The notes under the pieces were generated by a model that did not search any database, was not told the origin of the DNA, and worked only from the letters and a program-made list of their open reading frames with translations. The position numbers and the translations under genes were made by a program. Source: Nocardia flavorosea NBRC 108225 (GTDB lineage Bacteria > Actinomycetota > Actinomycetes > Mycobacteriales > Mycobacteriaceae). From it: 64,000 nucleotides of DNA. This document shows positions 32,250-41,329 of the stretch, piece by piece. Each line of letters begins with the position of its first letter. Within the stretch, counting starts at the first letter, position 1. The DNA lies in contig NZ_BDCG01000002.1 of the NCBI RefSeq assembly GCF_001613385.1, positions 310,001-374,000 of the forward strand. The letters are read 5' to 3'.

Positions 32250-33277
32250 ATACGACCGGACCGGCGCCGTCGCGGAGCCTGCAGATGCTGGGCATTGCCA
32301 TGGACCTTTATAAGAAGGTGTTCACCACACCCGCACTATCTCGCCCGAACCCGGTGCGGCGCAGCGGTTTCGATATCACCGTCACCGTGGACGCAGTACA
32401 CGCCGAGGCACCGGACGTGGTTTCGCTGACCGTGCGGCGGCCGGACGGCCGGCAGCTGCCCGTCTGGCGTCCCGGTTCCCATCTGGATGTATTCCTGCCC
32501 TCCGGGCGGCAACGCCAGTACTCCCTGTGCGGCGATCCGCGGGACCGTTCGCGCTATCGCATTGCCGTGCGCCGGCTGCCCGGCGGTGACGGCGGGTCGA
32601 CGGAGATGCACACGCTCGCACCCGGTGATGTGCTCCGGATCCGCGGACCCCGTAATGCGTTCACCTTCGTGGAGACCGCCCCGGCCTACCTGTTCGTCGC
32701 CGCCGGTATCGGCATCACCCCGATCCTGCCCATGGTGCACGCCGCCGGCGACCGCGGGCGGCTGGTGTATCTGGGGCGTTCCCGCGACACCATGCCTTTC
32801 CTCGGCGAACTTCCCACCGGCACCGATATCCGGCCCGACGACGAATTCGGCACCCCCGATATCCCCGCGATCCTGGCGGACGCGCCCCTGGGGGCCGCGG
32901 TGTACGTCTGCGGCCCGCCGCCGGTTCTCGAAGCCGCACACCGCAGCTTCTTCCCGCTGAACCCGACCGGCTCGCTGCATACCGAACGATTCTCGGCGCC
33001 ACCGATCGTCGACGGCCGGGAGTTCGAGCTCACCCTTGCCGCCTCCGGCAAACAGGTGCGGGTGGGTGCCGCGGAGTCCGCGCTCGACGCGATCCGCCGG
33101 ATACATCCCGACGCCGTTTTCTCCTGCCGCCAGGGATTCTGCGGTACCTGCAAGACCAAGGTCCTCGCGGGCGATATCGACCACCGCGACCGCACCCTCA
33201 CCGACACCGAACGCCCCGGCCACATGCTTCCGTGTGTCTCCCGGTCCGCGGGCGGGCCGTTGGTTCTCGATCTCTGA
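32246..33277 (+). CDS. Ferredoxin-fused oxidoreductase (PDR/VanB-type)
   Basis: A 343-aa electron-transfer protein. The N-terminal flavin domain is marked by PGSHLDVFLPSGRQRQYSL, the NAD(P)H domain by AAGIGITPILPM and VYVCGPPPVL. A C-terminal plant-type 2Fe-2S domain has CRQGFCGTC (Cys294, 299, 302) and a fourth Cys at 330 (MLPCVS). It is a phthalate-dioxygenase-reductase-like protein that passes electrons from NAD(P)H to an oxygenase. It overlaps the preceding di-iron protein gene, which is its best partner candidate. An N-terminal extension of about 35 residues precedes the flavin domain. Confidence 0.85.
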   Translation: MNTTGPAPSRSLQMLGIAMDLYKKVFTTPALSRPNPVRRSGFDITVTVDAVHAEAPDVVSLTVRRPDGRQLPVWRPGSHLDVFLPSGRQRQYSLCGDPRDRSRYRIAVRRLPGGDGGSTEMHTLAPGDVLRIRGPRNAFTFVETAPAYLFVAAGIGITPILPMVHAAGDRGRLVYLGRSRDTMPFLGELPTGTDIRPDDEFGTPDIPAILADAPLGAAVYVCGPPPVLEAAHRSFFPLNPTGSLHTERFSAPPIVDGREFELTLAASGKQVRVGAAESALDAIRRIHPDAVFSCRQGFCGTCKTKVLAGDIDHRDRTLTDTERPGHMLPCVSRSAGGPLVLDL

Positions 33278-33298
33278 AGCGAAAGGTCCACCAGCACA

Positions 33299-33808
33299 AT
33301 GCCTCCCAGTTTCCCGCTCGAACCGGCGGATGACACCTTCTTGAACACCGCGGCCCGGCGTTACACCCATATCGTCGATATCCCGGCCTCCCGGGAACAG
33401 GTCTGGGAAACCCTCACCGCCGACGACGCCCTGGTGTCATGGTCCCCGGTGATCACGGCCGCCCGCTGGACTTCGCCGCGCCCGTTCGGCGCCGGCACCA
33501 CCCGGCAGGTGACCCTCGGCGGCGCACTCCGTCTCGACGAGCGTTTCTACCGCTGGGCGGAGAACACCCGAATGACCTTCACCGTCGATTCCGCGTCTGT
33601 CCCGGGCCTGCACCGTTTCGCCGAGGACCTCACCCTCCTGTCCCTGGGCACCGCGACCCGGCTGGTCTGGACATTCGCCCTCGAAGGCAATCCGCTGCTC
33701 CGCCCCGTACTGGCCGCGGCGAGCCCGGTGAACCGGCTGGTCACCAAATCCATCGCCGAAGGCATCACCCGCCGGGTCCGGCGCGACGCGGTGGGGGCGC
33801 GGCGATGA
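33299..33808 (+). CDS. SRPBCC-family protein
   Basis: A 169-aa START/Bet v1-like protein. It begins the fold with RRYTHIVDIPASREQVWETL and continues with the strand pattern WTSPRPFGAGTTRQV, YRWAENTRMTF and TRLVWTFALEGN, ending in the long C-terminal helix. Such proteins bind hydrophobic ligands; here it might shuttle or hold the lipid substrate. It starts 22 bases after the reductase and overlaps the monooxygenase gene in an ATGA junction. Confidence 0.78.
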   Translation: MPPSFPLEPADDTFLNTAARRYTHIVDIPASREQVWETLTADDALVSWSPVITAARWTSPRPFGAGTTRQVTLGGALRLDERFYRWAENTRMTFTVDSASVPGLHRFAEDLTLLSLGTATRLVWTFALEGNPLLRPVLAAASPVNRLVTKSIAEGITRRVRRDAVGARR

Positions 33809-35283
33809 GCCCGGCGGAGTCCGGCGCGGTTTCCGGACATCACAACATCGTCGTGCTCGGGGCCGGTTTCGGCGGTATCGGGATGGCGATCGCACTGCGA
33901 CAGGCCGGTTTCGACGATGTGGTTCTGCTCGAACGCGCCGCCGATCTGGGCGGCACCTGGCAGGCCAACACCTATCCGGGCTGCGCCTGCGATGTCCCTT
34001 CCCAGCTGTACAGCTATTCCTTCGCCCCGAACCCCGACTGGTCGCGCACCTACGGGCGGCAGCCGGAAATCCTCGATTACCTGCGCCGCGTCGCCACCGA
34101 GCACGATGTGGTGCGCAGTATCCGGTTGAATACCGAACTGACCGGCGCACGCTGGGACGAGGCGAACGCCGTCTGGCGGATCGACACCTCCCGCGGCTCG
34201 CTCACCGCGGACTACTTCCTGTCCGCCGCCGGGATCTTCGCGGAAGCGAAGTACCCGGATCTCCCGGGCTTGGAGAGCTTCACCGGTACCGCGTTCCATT
34301 CCCTGCACTGGGATCACGACCACGATCTGACCGGCGAGCGGGTCGCGGTGATCGGCACCGGGGCGTCCGCGGTGCAGTTCATTCCGGAGATCCAGCCACA
34401 GGTGGCCGCACTGACGGTGTTCCAGCGGTCGGCGCCGTGGATCGTACCGCGGATGGATCGGCCCACCCTGGGACTGGAGCGGAGCCTGCTGCGGCGTCTA
34501 CCGCTGGCGCAGAAGGCCGTTCGCGGTACCTGGTACGGCCTCATCGAAAGTTTCGGCCTGGTCGGCTTCGTCGACAACCGGTTCCGTCACCCCTTCGAGA
34601 TGCTCGGCCGACTCCAGTTACTGCGCCAGATCCGGGATCCACGGCTGCGCCGCAAGGCCACACCCGATTACGTCATCGGCTGTAAGCGCGCCATCTTCTC
34701 CGACGCCTACCTGCCGGCGCTGGACAAGGACAACGTGGAAGTGGTCACCGACGGTATCGCGGAGGTGCGGCCGCACTCGATCGTCACCCGCGAAGGCGAC
34801 GAAATCGAGGTCGACACGATCATCTACGGCACGGGGTTCACGCCCATCCCGACCGCGTTCGAACGGATCACCGGCCGCGACGGCCGCTCCATCGCCGAGC
34901 TGTACTACGAGGAACCGCAAACCTATCTGGGCACCGCGATGGCCGGATTCCCGAATTTCTTCTGCACCCTGGGACCGTTCGGCGCGGCCGGTAACCAGTC
35001 CGCCATCTTCATGCTGGAATCGCAGATCACCTATATCGTCGACGCTCTCAGCACCCTGCGTGCACGCGCGGCCCGCCGGGTGGAGGTGCGCCGGGAAACG
35101 CAAGACGCGTTCGTCGGGGAAATGGAACGCCGCAGCGCGGACACCGTATGGCTGACCGGCGGCTGCCAGACCTACTACACCACCCCCGACGGCCGAAATG
35201 CCGGGCTGTACCCGAGCTGGAGTTTCGAATACCGCCGCCGCACCCAGCGTTTCGACCCCGAATCCTACGAGGTGAGCTCATGA
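33805..35283 (+). CDS. Flavin-dependent Baeyer-Villiger-type monooxygenase (MymA-like)
   Basis: A 492-aa type I Baeyer-Villiger monooxygenase. FAD motif VLGAGFGGIG, BVMO fingerprint FTGTAFHSLHW (159-169, FxGxxxHxxxW) and NADPH motif VIGTGASA are all intact, with the late GTGFTP motif. In position and company (SDR, esterase and acyl-CoA synthetase downstream) it parallels Rv3083 (MymA) of the mycobacterial mymA operon. The ketone substrate is unknown. Both ends overlap neighbours by four bases, indicating translational coupling. Confidence 0.87.
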   Translation: MSPAESGAVSGHHNIVVLGAGFGGIGMAIALRQAGFDDVVLLERAADLGGTWQANTYPGCACDVPSQLYSYSFAPNPDWSRTYGRQPEILDYLRRVATEHDVVRSIRLNTELTGARWDEANAVWRIDTSRGSLTADYFLSAAGIFAEAKYPDLPGLESFTGTAFHSLHWDHDHDLTGERVAVIGTGASAVQFIPEIQPQVAALTVFQRSAPWIVPRMDRPTLGLERSLLRRLPLAQKAVRGTWYGLIESFGLVGFVDNRFRHPFEMLGRLQLLRQIRDPRLRRKATPDYVIGCKRAIFSDAYLPALDKDNVEVVTDGIAEVRPHSIVTREGDEIEVDTIIYGTGFTPIPTAFERITGRDGRSIAELYYEEPQTYLGTAMAGFPNFFCTLGPFGAAGNQSAIFMLESQITYIVDALSTLRARAARRVEVRRETQDAFVGEMERRSADTVWLTGGCQTYYTTPDGRNAGLYPSWSFEYRRRTQRFDPESYEVSS

Positions 35284-36155
35284 AGCCGCCGCTGCCCGGC
35301 CCGCTGGACCGGCTCGCCGGGCCGGTATTCGATATCCACGGCAAGGTGGTGCTGGTGACGGGCGCCGGGCAGGGTATCGGCCGCGAACTCGTGGGGATCC
35401 TGCACCGGCGTGGTGCCGTGATCGCGGCAGTCGATATCGACGAGGCCGCCGCACGACGGGCCGCAGATGAGCTGGGATCGCGGGCCTGCGGTATCGGCGC
35501 CGATGTCACCGACCGGAACCGGATGGAACAGGTGATCGGCGAGGTGACCGACCGGTTCGGCCGGCTCGATATCGTCGTCGCCAACGCCGGCGTCACCCCG
35601 GTACCGGCGACACTGCGCACCATGGAACCCGGCGATTTCGACCGGGTGCTGAACATCAACCTCACCGGAGTGTTCAACACCGTGCATCCGGCGCTCGACG
35701 AGATCGTCCGCAGCCGCGGTCATGTGGTGGTCGTGTCGTCGTGTGCCGCGTTCGCGCCGGGAATGGGTGGTTCGCCGTACATGATCAGCAAGGCCGCGGT
35801 CGAACAGCTCGGCCGGGCGCTGCGGGTCGAACTGGCTGCCTCCGGCGCTACCGCCGGAATCGCCTACTTCGGCCTGGTGGAAACACCGATGACGCATGCG
35901 ATGCTCGACGCCGACGATCTCGGCCGCCGGATCAACGATCTGCTGCCGTGGCCGCTGAGCGTGCGGATCACCGCCGAACAGGCCGCGCGCACCATCGCCG
36001 ACGGGATCTCGCGGCGCGCGGCACGCACCATCGCGCCCAGCGGCTGGCAGCCCTACGCATTGTTGCGCGGGGTGATCAACACCGTTCTCGACGGCCGGCT
36101 GGCCGCCGATGCATCGGTACAAGATATCGTGCGCGCGATCGAGAAACGGCGATGA
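35280..36155 (+). CDS. SDR oxidoreductase of the monooxygenase operon
   Basis: A 291-aa classical SDR. It has the cofactor motif TGAGQGIG, NAG in VVANAGVTP, and the catalytic Ser with YMISK. It probably produces or consumes the ketone used by the adjacent Baeyer-Villiger monooxygenase; the corresponding mymA gene is SadH (Rv3085). The last 60 residues (RTIAPSGWQPYALLRG) resemble SadH-like SDRs with a membrane-associating tail. Its ATG overlaps the monooxygenase stop and its stop overlaps the esterase start. Confidence 0.85.
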   Translation: MKPPLPGPLDRLAGPVFDIHGKVVLVTGAGQGIGRELVGILHRRGAVIAAVDIDEAAARRAADELGSRACGIGADVTDRNRMEQVIGEVTDRFGRLDIVVANAGVTPVPATLRTMEPGDFDRVLNINLTGVFNTVHPALDEIVRSRGHVVVVSSCAAFAPGMGGSPYMISKAAVEQLGRALRVELAASGATAGIAYFGLVETPMTHAMLDADDLGRRINDLLPWPLSVRITAEQAARTIADGISRRAARTIAPSGWQPYALLRGVINTVLDGRLAADASVQDIVRAIEKRR

Positions 36156-37087
36156 CCGCGCCGCCGGTCCGTGGTTCGTGGCAAGCCCGCGCTGTCCGGC
36201 AGGTATCGGCGCTGACCGCGCGCCGGCTCGCGGCGGCCGCACCGGTGAACGCCTGCACGCTCCCGTTCGCACGGGCACTGATCGATCAGGCGTTGCGCAC
36301 GGTCGCACCGGCCTTGTCCGGCACCACGGTCGAGCAGGTTCGCGACGGCCGGGTCAGAGGGGAATGGGTGCGGGGGCCGCGGGCCGGCCGGACCGATGCC
36401 GTCGTGCTGTACGTGCACGGCGGCGGGTTCGTCGCCGGATCCGCGGCCGGGTATCGCGGAGTGGCCTCGCGCCTGTCCACCGCGACCGGACTGCCGGTTT
36501 TCACCCTGGACTACCGCCGCGCGCCCGAACACCCGTATCCGGCGGCGCCGCAGGATATCGACCATGCGTTCCGGTGGCTGACCGGCCGCGGTTACGCCCC
36601 CGGCCGGATCCTGGTCGCGGGAGATTCCGCGGGCGGGTTCCTCGCCGCCGATTTCGTCATCGACCGGGCCCGCAGCGGCCTGCCCGCACCCAGCGGAGTG
36701 GTGCTGTTCTCACCGATGGCGGATCTGAGCCTCGGTGTGGCCACCGGTTACGAAGGAGCGCGGACGTGTGGCCTGCTGTCGGCCGGTCTGTCGCGGCGCG
36801 CGGTCACCCATTTCACCCCCGACCCCTACGAGTTGCTGCCCGCCCCCGGTAAAACGCTGCCACCGGCGCTCATCCACGCCGGCGATACCGAATTCTTCGG
36901 CGGTGACGCTCTCGTTCTGGCCCAGCGGTGGACCGCCACCGGCGCGGTCTGTGACCTACAGATATGGCCCGACCAGATCCATGCCTTCCAGGTGCTGCCC
37001 GTCCTGATTCCGGAATCGCGGCTCGCCTACCGGTCCGCGGCCCGCTTCGCCGCCGCCGTTCTCGAACCCACCGCAGCCGCGGTCTGA
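36152..37087 (+). CDS. Hormone-sensitive-lipase-type esterase (LipR-like)
   Basis: A 311-aa alpha/beta hydrolase of the hormone-sensitive lipase family. The oxyanion motif VHGGGF and nucleophile elbow GDSAGG are clear. The Asp of HAGDTEFF and His of DQIHAFQV complete the triad. It could cleave the ester made by the Baeyer-Villiger monooxygenase into acid and alcohol, as proposed for LipR (Rv3084) in the mymA operon. It is coupled to the SDR gene by an ATGA overlap. Confidence 0.87.
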   Translation: MTAPPVRGSWQARAVRQVSALTARRLAAAAPVNACTLPFARALIDQALRTVAPALSGTTVEQVRDGRVRGEWVRGPRAGRTDAVVLYVHGGGFVAGSAAGYRGVASRLSTATGLPVFTLDYRRAPEHPYPAAPQDIDHAFRWLTGRGYAPGRILVAGDSAGGFLAADFVIDRARSGLPAPSGVVLFSPMADLSLGVATGYEGARTCGLLSAGLSRRAVTHFTPDPYELLPAPGKTLPPALIHAGDTEFFGGDALVLAQRWTATGAVCDLQIWPDQIHAFQVLPVLIPESRLAYRSAARFAAAVLEPTAAAV

Positions 37088-37103
37088 TCCGAAAGACTCT
37101 CCC

Positions 37104-38927
37104 GTGAGCACAGTCCGATTCGACACTCTCCCCGCCGCGTTCCAGCATATCGCCGCCGTGGACCCCGCCGCGGTCGCGCTCCGCACGCCCGGTGACACCC
37201 GCACGGTCACCTGGGGTGAATACGCGCAGCAGGTCCGCGAATTCGCCGCCGGACTCGCCGCGCTCGGCGTCCGCCGCGGGGACACGGTCGCGCTGATGAT
37301 GGGTAATCGGCCGGACTTCTACCCGCTCGAGGTGGCCGCCCAGCACCTCGGCGCGACGTCGTTCTCGGTCTACAACACCCTGCCGCCGGATCAACTCGGA
37401 TACGTTCTCGGCAATGCCGGTGCCCGCGTGGTGATCTGCGAACCCCAGTATGTGCCGCGATTGCGCGACTGCGGGGTCGTCTTCGAACGTCTGATCTGTC
37501 TCGACGAGGCTCCCGCCGGGACTCTGCCCGTGGACGGGTTGCGCGCCGCGGGTGTGGCCGACTTCGATTTCGAGGCGGCCTGGCGTGCCGTGCGACCCGG
37601 CGACGTGGCGACCCTGATCTACACCTCCGGGACCACCGGCGCCCCGAAGGGTGTGGAGACCACCCATGCCAACCTGCTGTTCCAGGTCTACGGGGTCGCC
37701 GACGTGCTCGGTATCGAATTCGGCGACACCATCACCTCCTATATGCCTTCGGCCCATATCGCCGATCGGCTCACCGCGCTCTACGCGCAGGAGGTGCTCG
37801 GCGTCCAGGTGACCTGTGTTCCCGACCCGTCCGGGATCGCCGGCGCGCTGGCCGATCTACACCCGACCATCTGGGGCGCGGTGCCCCGGGTCTGGGAGAA
37901 GATCCGCGCCGCGGTGGAATTCGAGGCCACCGCCGAGCCCGATGCCGAACGGCGCGCCGCCCTCCAGTGGGCGCTGTCGGTAGCCGCCGGCCGCGGCGAA
38001 TACGCCCTGTCGGGCCGCGAGCTCCCCGCCGATCTGGCCGCCGAATGGCAACGCGCCGACGAGCTGGTCCTGCGGGGGCTGCGGACGGCACTCGGCTTCG
38101 ACCGGATGCGCTGGGCGATGTCGGGTGCCGCGCCGATCCCGCCGGGAACACTGGGCTTCTTCGCCGGTCTCGGGGTGCCGATCACCGAGATCTGGGGAAT
38201 GTCGGAACTGTCGTGTATCTGCACGGTCAGTCATCCCCGCGATGCCCGGCTGGGTACGGTCGGAACGCTGCTGCCGGGTATGCACGCCCGGACCGCACCC
38301 GACGGCGAACTCCAGCTGCGCGGACCGCTGGTGATGAAGGGGTACCGGGGTCTACCGGAGAAAACCGCGGAGGCGATCGATGCCGACGGCTGGCTGTCCA
38401 CCGGCGATATCGTGACCGTCGACGCGGAAGGTTATTACACCGTCGTCGACCGTAAGAAGGACATCATCATCAACGCGTCGGGTAAGAACATGTCGCCGAC
38501 GCATATCGAGAACACCGTCAAGGCGGCCACGCCGCTCATCGGCGCCATGGCGGTGATCGGCGACGGCCGCCCCTACAACACTGCTCTCGTCGTCCTCGAC
38601 GCCGAAACCGCCGGCCCCTACGCCACGCAGCACGGTCTCACCGATTCCACGCCCGCCGCACTCGCCGCCGACCCCGCGGTTCTGGCGGCGATCGCCGCGG
38701 GTATCGCCGCCGGAAATGCGCGGCTGGCCCGCGTCGAACAGATCAAACGCTTCACCGTCCTGCCGGTCTTCTGGGAAGCCGGCGGCGACGAGGTCACCCT
38801 CACCATGAAACTGAAACGTACGGTGGTGGCCGAGAAGTACGCCGACCGGATCACCGATCTCTACCGCCCCGAACCACCCGCCCAGGTCCGCGAACCAGCA
38901 GCCGGGGAAGTGGCGGCGAGCCGATAG
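37104..38927 (+). CDS. Long-chain acyl-CoA synthetase (FadD)
   Basis: A 607-aa adenylate-forming enzyme that activates fatty acids to acyl-CoA. The P-loop LIYTSGTTGAPKGVE, the motif IWGMSELSC, TGDIV and the C-terminal DRKKDIIINASGKNMSP are all present. Length and the ADRLTALYAQEVLG segment fit the longer FadD15/FadD11-like group rather than the 503-aa FadD13 of the mymA operon. GTG 37104 lies 16 bases after the esterase stop. It would activate the acid released by the esterase for beta-oxidation or lipid building. Last gene of the operon; a hairpin follows. Confidence 0.9.
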   Translation: MSTVRFDTLPAAFQHIAAVDPAAVALRTPGDTRTVTWGEYAQQVREFAAGLAALGVRRGDTVALMMGNRPDFYPLEVAAQHLGATSFSVYNTLPPDQLGYVLGNAGARVVICEPQYVPRLRDCGVVFERLICLDEAPAGTLPVDGLRAAGVADFDFEAAWRAVRPGDVATLIYTSGTTGAPKGVETTHANLLFQVYGVADVLGIEFGDTITSYMPSAHIADRLTALYAQEVLGVQVTCVPDPSGIAGALADLHPTIWGAVPRVWEKIRAAVEFEATAEPDAERRAALQWALSVAAGRGEYALSGRELPADLAAEWQRADELVLRGLRTALGFDRMRWAMSGAAPIPPGTLGFFAGLGVPITEIWGMSELSCICTVSHPRDARLGTVGTLLPGMHARTAPDGELQLRGPLVMKGYRGLPEKTAEAIDADGWLSTGDIVTVDAEGYYTVVDRKKDIIINASGKNMSPTHIENTVKAATPLIGAMAVIGDGRPYNTALVVLDAETAGPYATQHGLTDSTPAALAADPAVLAAIAAGIAAGNARLARVEQIKRFTVLPVFWEAGGDEVTLTMKLKRTVVAEKYADRITDLYRPEPPAQVREPAAGEVAASR

Positions 38928-38936
38928 CACCGATGG

Positions 38937-38965
38937 CCGGATCGCGGTGGCGCACCGCGATCCGG
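38937..38965. terminator. Hairpin between the convergent fadD and roadblock genes
   Basis: A perfect 13-bp stem (38937-38949 with 38953-38965) and 3-base loop fill the 45-base gap between the two convergent stops. It could serve as a terminator for both strands. Confidence 0.6.
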
Positions 38966-38972
38966 CGGCGGA

Positions 38973-39344
38973 TCACACCTCGAGGTCTTCTTCGATACCG
39001 CGCAGTTTGTGCCGGGCCAGAGCCAGATTCGCGCGGCCGCGATCGAGCGCGAGGTAGAGGAACAAACCTTTCGATTTCCGGCCGGTCATCGGGCGGATCA
39101 GATGGTACTGGGAGCTCAGCGTGATCAGGATGTCCTCGATATCCTCCTGCAGGCCGAGCTGTTCGATGGTCCGCAGTTTCGCGCGCACCACCTCGGTGTT
39201 GCCCGCGGCGGCGACGTGGAGGTCGAGCGCTTTCGAGCTGCCGAGCATCCCCAGCGCCATACCGCTGGTGTAGTCGACGACGGCCGCGCCGACGGCGCCG
39301 TCGATCGCCATCATGTCCTTCAGCGCCAAGTCCATATCGGACAC
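38973..39344 (-). CDS. Roadblock/LC7 domain protein (third of the cluster)
   Basis: A 123-aa single roadblock/LC7 domain. It has the usual order: N-terminal helix, AVGAAVVDYTSGMALGM strand-turn-strand, the long helix with HVAAAGNTEVVRAK, ILITLSSQYHLIRPM, and the last helix NLALARHKLRGIE. Such proteins regulate small Ras-like GTPases (MglB with MglA) or act as scaffolds. The GTG start follows GGAAACACCT. It is the distal gene of a four-gene operon that has no GTPase. Confidence 0.8.
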   Translation of the reverse strand: MSDMDLALKDMMAIDGAVGAAVVDYTSGMALGMLGSSKALDLHVAAAGNTEVVRAKLRTIEQLGLQEDIEDILITLSSQYHLIRPMTGRKSKGLFLYLALDRGRANLALARHKLRGIEEDLEV

Positions 39345-39364
39345 AGGTGTTTCCTTTCGATGGG

Positions 39365-39832
39365 TTATCCGGGTCTTCGGTTGGTCCGGTCGGGATCGCG
39401 GGCGGTGCCTGCGAGATGTTCGGCGATACTGCGCGCCACCGGACGGGATTCGAGATGCAACCGGCCGATGTTCACGTCCGGTTCCGCGAACACGGTGAGC
39501 GATGCCCAGCCCGCCGCGTAGATGACGATGTGCCCGCGTGCCCCGTCCACCACGACCTCCTGGAACCCGCCCCCGTACGCGACAGCCGCCAGCCGGTCCG
39601 ACAGCGACAGGTGCGCCGCGGCGAGCGCGGCCATTCCGGTGGGTTCGATATGTCCGGGTAGGTCGTGGGTGACCAGCAGGCCGTCACTGGACGCCACGAG
39701 GGCTCCGATCAGCCCGGGCACCCGGGCCCGTAGTCCGGCGAGTTCTGCAAACACCGCCGGATCCGGCTCGGGCATCGGCACTTTCGTCAACCTCCCCATC
39801 AGATCACCGAGCAATTTCCTGCGCGCTGTCAC
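39365..39832 (-). CDS. Roadblock/LC7 domain protein (second of the cluster)
   Basis: A 155-aa protein with a roadblock domain from about residue 35 (VPGLIGALVASSDGLLVTHDL, written here in its first half, then ALAAAHLSLSDRLA and FQEVVVDGARGHIVIYAAG). It has a basic N-terminal extension (TARRKLLGDLMGRLTK). It is more like the MglB type with the SSDGL turn. GTG 39832 overlaps the stop of the upstream PATAN-type gene (GTGA) and has GGAGG upstream, so translation is coupled. Confidence 0.8.
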   Translation of the reverse strand: MTARRKLLGDLMGRLTKVPMPEPDPAVFAELAGLRARVPGLIGALVASSDGLLVTHDLPGHIEPTGMAALAAAHLSLSDRLAAVAYGGGFQEVVVDGARGHIVIYAAGWASLTVFAEPDVNIGRLHLESRPVARSIAEHLAGTARDPDRTNRRPG

Positions 39833-40605
39833 GCGAGGTCCTCCAGTGCCGTGCGGAGCCGCAGGAGCAGTTGCCGATCCACCGGCTCCCACTCACCGTC
39901 CTCGGGAACCGGAACCTCCTGCCGCACCCGCCGGCGCAGGGCCGGCTCGGCGGCGGGCCGGGGCGAGGCCTGCGTCTGCCGGTCCGCCGGCGGTTCGATC
40001 AACCCCGCCGCGGTGAGGTCGCGGACCGCCTCCAGACAGCCGTACGCGGTGCGGCCGAGGTCGCGGGCGATAACGGTGACGCTGCGGCGGGTATCGGCGG
40101 CGGCAAGTACTTCGGCCTGCCCGCCGGTCAGTACGACTCGATTGCGGCGGATCCGGCGAACCGGCACCACGGGCGACCGATCGACCAGCTGCGCCGGCCA
40201 CGGACCGGCGTTCGGGTCCCCACGTCGTGCGCATTCGCGAACCAATACCCGCGGCGGGATATGGCAGACCGGCGCCAGCCAATGCGGGGGTGCGGGCCGG
40301 AATTCGGCGACGACCGGGCCGGACAGGAGAAAATAGGCGGCGTCGAATACCGAGAGCAGCGCCAAGGTTTCGAACACCGGGCGGCCGAGCACGGGACTGG
40401 GGTCGCCCGCGGCGGCGCGCTGCCACTCGCCGGCCCCGGCCACCCCGGCTTCCGCGGCCAGCCGATCCAGCCCAGTGGTGCGACGGCATTCGGCGGAGGC
40501 TATGGCGCCGTCCGCGAGATGGAAAACCCCGTCACCCGCGTGCAGCACGCCGGTGCTTCCCTCGTCTTCCAGCCGCCGCAGCTCGTCCACGAGCTCAATT
40601 CCCAT
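39829..40605 (-). CDS. DUF4388 (PATAN)-like protein with winged-helix-like C-terminal part
   Basis: A 258-aa protein. The first 60 residues (GSTGVLHAGDGVFHLADG, then AIASAECRR) fit the DUF4388/PATAN pattern found in bacterial signalling proteins. The part around residues 150-210 (LTGGQAEVLAAADTRRSVTV, then RTAYGCLEAVRDLTAAGLIE) looks like a winged-helix domain. A Pro/Arg-rich stretch and a short terminal helix follow. It may link the roadblock proteins to DNA or to one another. ATG 40605 lies inside the end of the upstream roadblock gene (11-base overlap). The exact start and domain names are inferred by eye. Confidence 0.6.
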   Translation of the reverse strand: MGIELVDELRRLEDEGSTGVLHAGDGVFHLADGAIASAECRRTTGLDRLAAEAGVAGAGEWQRAAAGDPSPVLGRPVFETLALLSVFDAAYFLLSGPVVAEFRPAPPHWLAPVCHIPPRVLVRECARRGDPNAGPWPAQLVDRSPVVPVRRIRRNRVVLTGGQAEVLAAADTRRSVTVIARDLGRTAYGCLEAVRDLTAAGLIEPPADRQTQASPRPAAEPALRRRVRQEVPVPEDGEWEPVDRQLLLRLRTALEDLA

Positions 40606-41101
40606 AACCGCCCTCGGCCGGTTCCACCCCGTGACTGCTCCGGCCCGGTTCTGTTCCACGGCCGCCCCCGGCCGGCTCCGCCGGCTCAGGACCGCCGCCG
40701 GCCTCCGGTTCCGGTCCGTGATCGTCCCCGGTCAGTTCCGCGAGGATCCCGCGTAACCGGTATCGGGCCATCGCGAGGTTGCCCGAACCCTCGTCGAACA
40801 GCGCGTGCACGAAAAGCCGTCCGTCGAAATCACCGCGGACGAGGTCGATCAGGTGGTATCCCCCGCTGCCGTACACGATGATTTCGGTGATGTCGTCATC
40901 GTCGGCACCGGTCGCGAGCGCCGGACAGCCGAGTACGGCGCGCACGACATCGGTGGTGGTGGCCGCGTCCTCGTGCTGGTCGACCGGTTCATGGCGTCCG
41001 GCCCCGGCCACTGCCAGTCCGCTCGCCCCGTCGACCAAGGTCACGCTGCGCGCCCCCGGGATGTCCATGATGCGTTCCAGACATCCATCGATACCGATCA
41101 C
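40595..41101 (-). CDS. Roadblock/LC7 domain protein (first of the cluster)
   Basis: A 168-aa protein. The roadblock fold spans about residues 1-120: GCLERIMDIPGARSVTLVDG, EIIVYGSGGYHLIDLV and the final helix NLAMARYRLRGIL, the same ending as the third roadblock protein (NLALARHKLRGIE). The last 45 residues are Gly/Glu/Pro-rich and probably disordered. GTG 41101 follows AGGGGCGCA. It begins the four-gene operon. The 228 bases upstream hold its promoter; I could not assign it, and I see no gene there. Confidence 0.75.
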   Translation of the reverse strand: MIGIDGCLERIMDIPGARSVTLVDGASGLAVAGAGRHEPVDQHEDAATTTDVVRAVLGCPALATGADDDDITEIIVYGSGGYHLIDLVRGDFDGRLFVHALFDEGSGNLAMARYRLRGILAELTGDDHGPEPEAGGGPEPAEPAGGGRGTEPGRSSHGVEPAEGGYGN

Positions 41102-41329
41102 TGCGCCCCTACTTCGTTCATGCGTGTTTCAGATTGCAGAGACACTACACAGACCTTGCGAACTATGTCATGCGAACGCAGTAGTGCGTCCCGAGTGCGC
41201 CATCCGGGGCCGGGTGCGGGCCGAAGACAGTTCGCGGTGTCACGAAAACTAGCCCTCAGCGACGCACGGCACTACGGAATCGTGAATTTCCACCACTGTC
41301 GCACGGTTCGGGCAGGAAAGCCTGTACGG

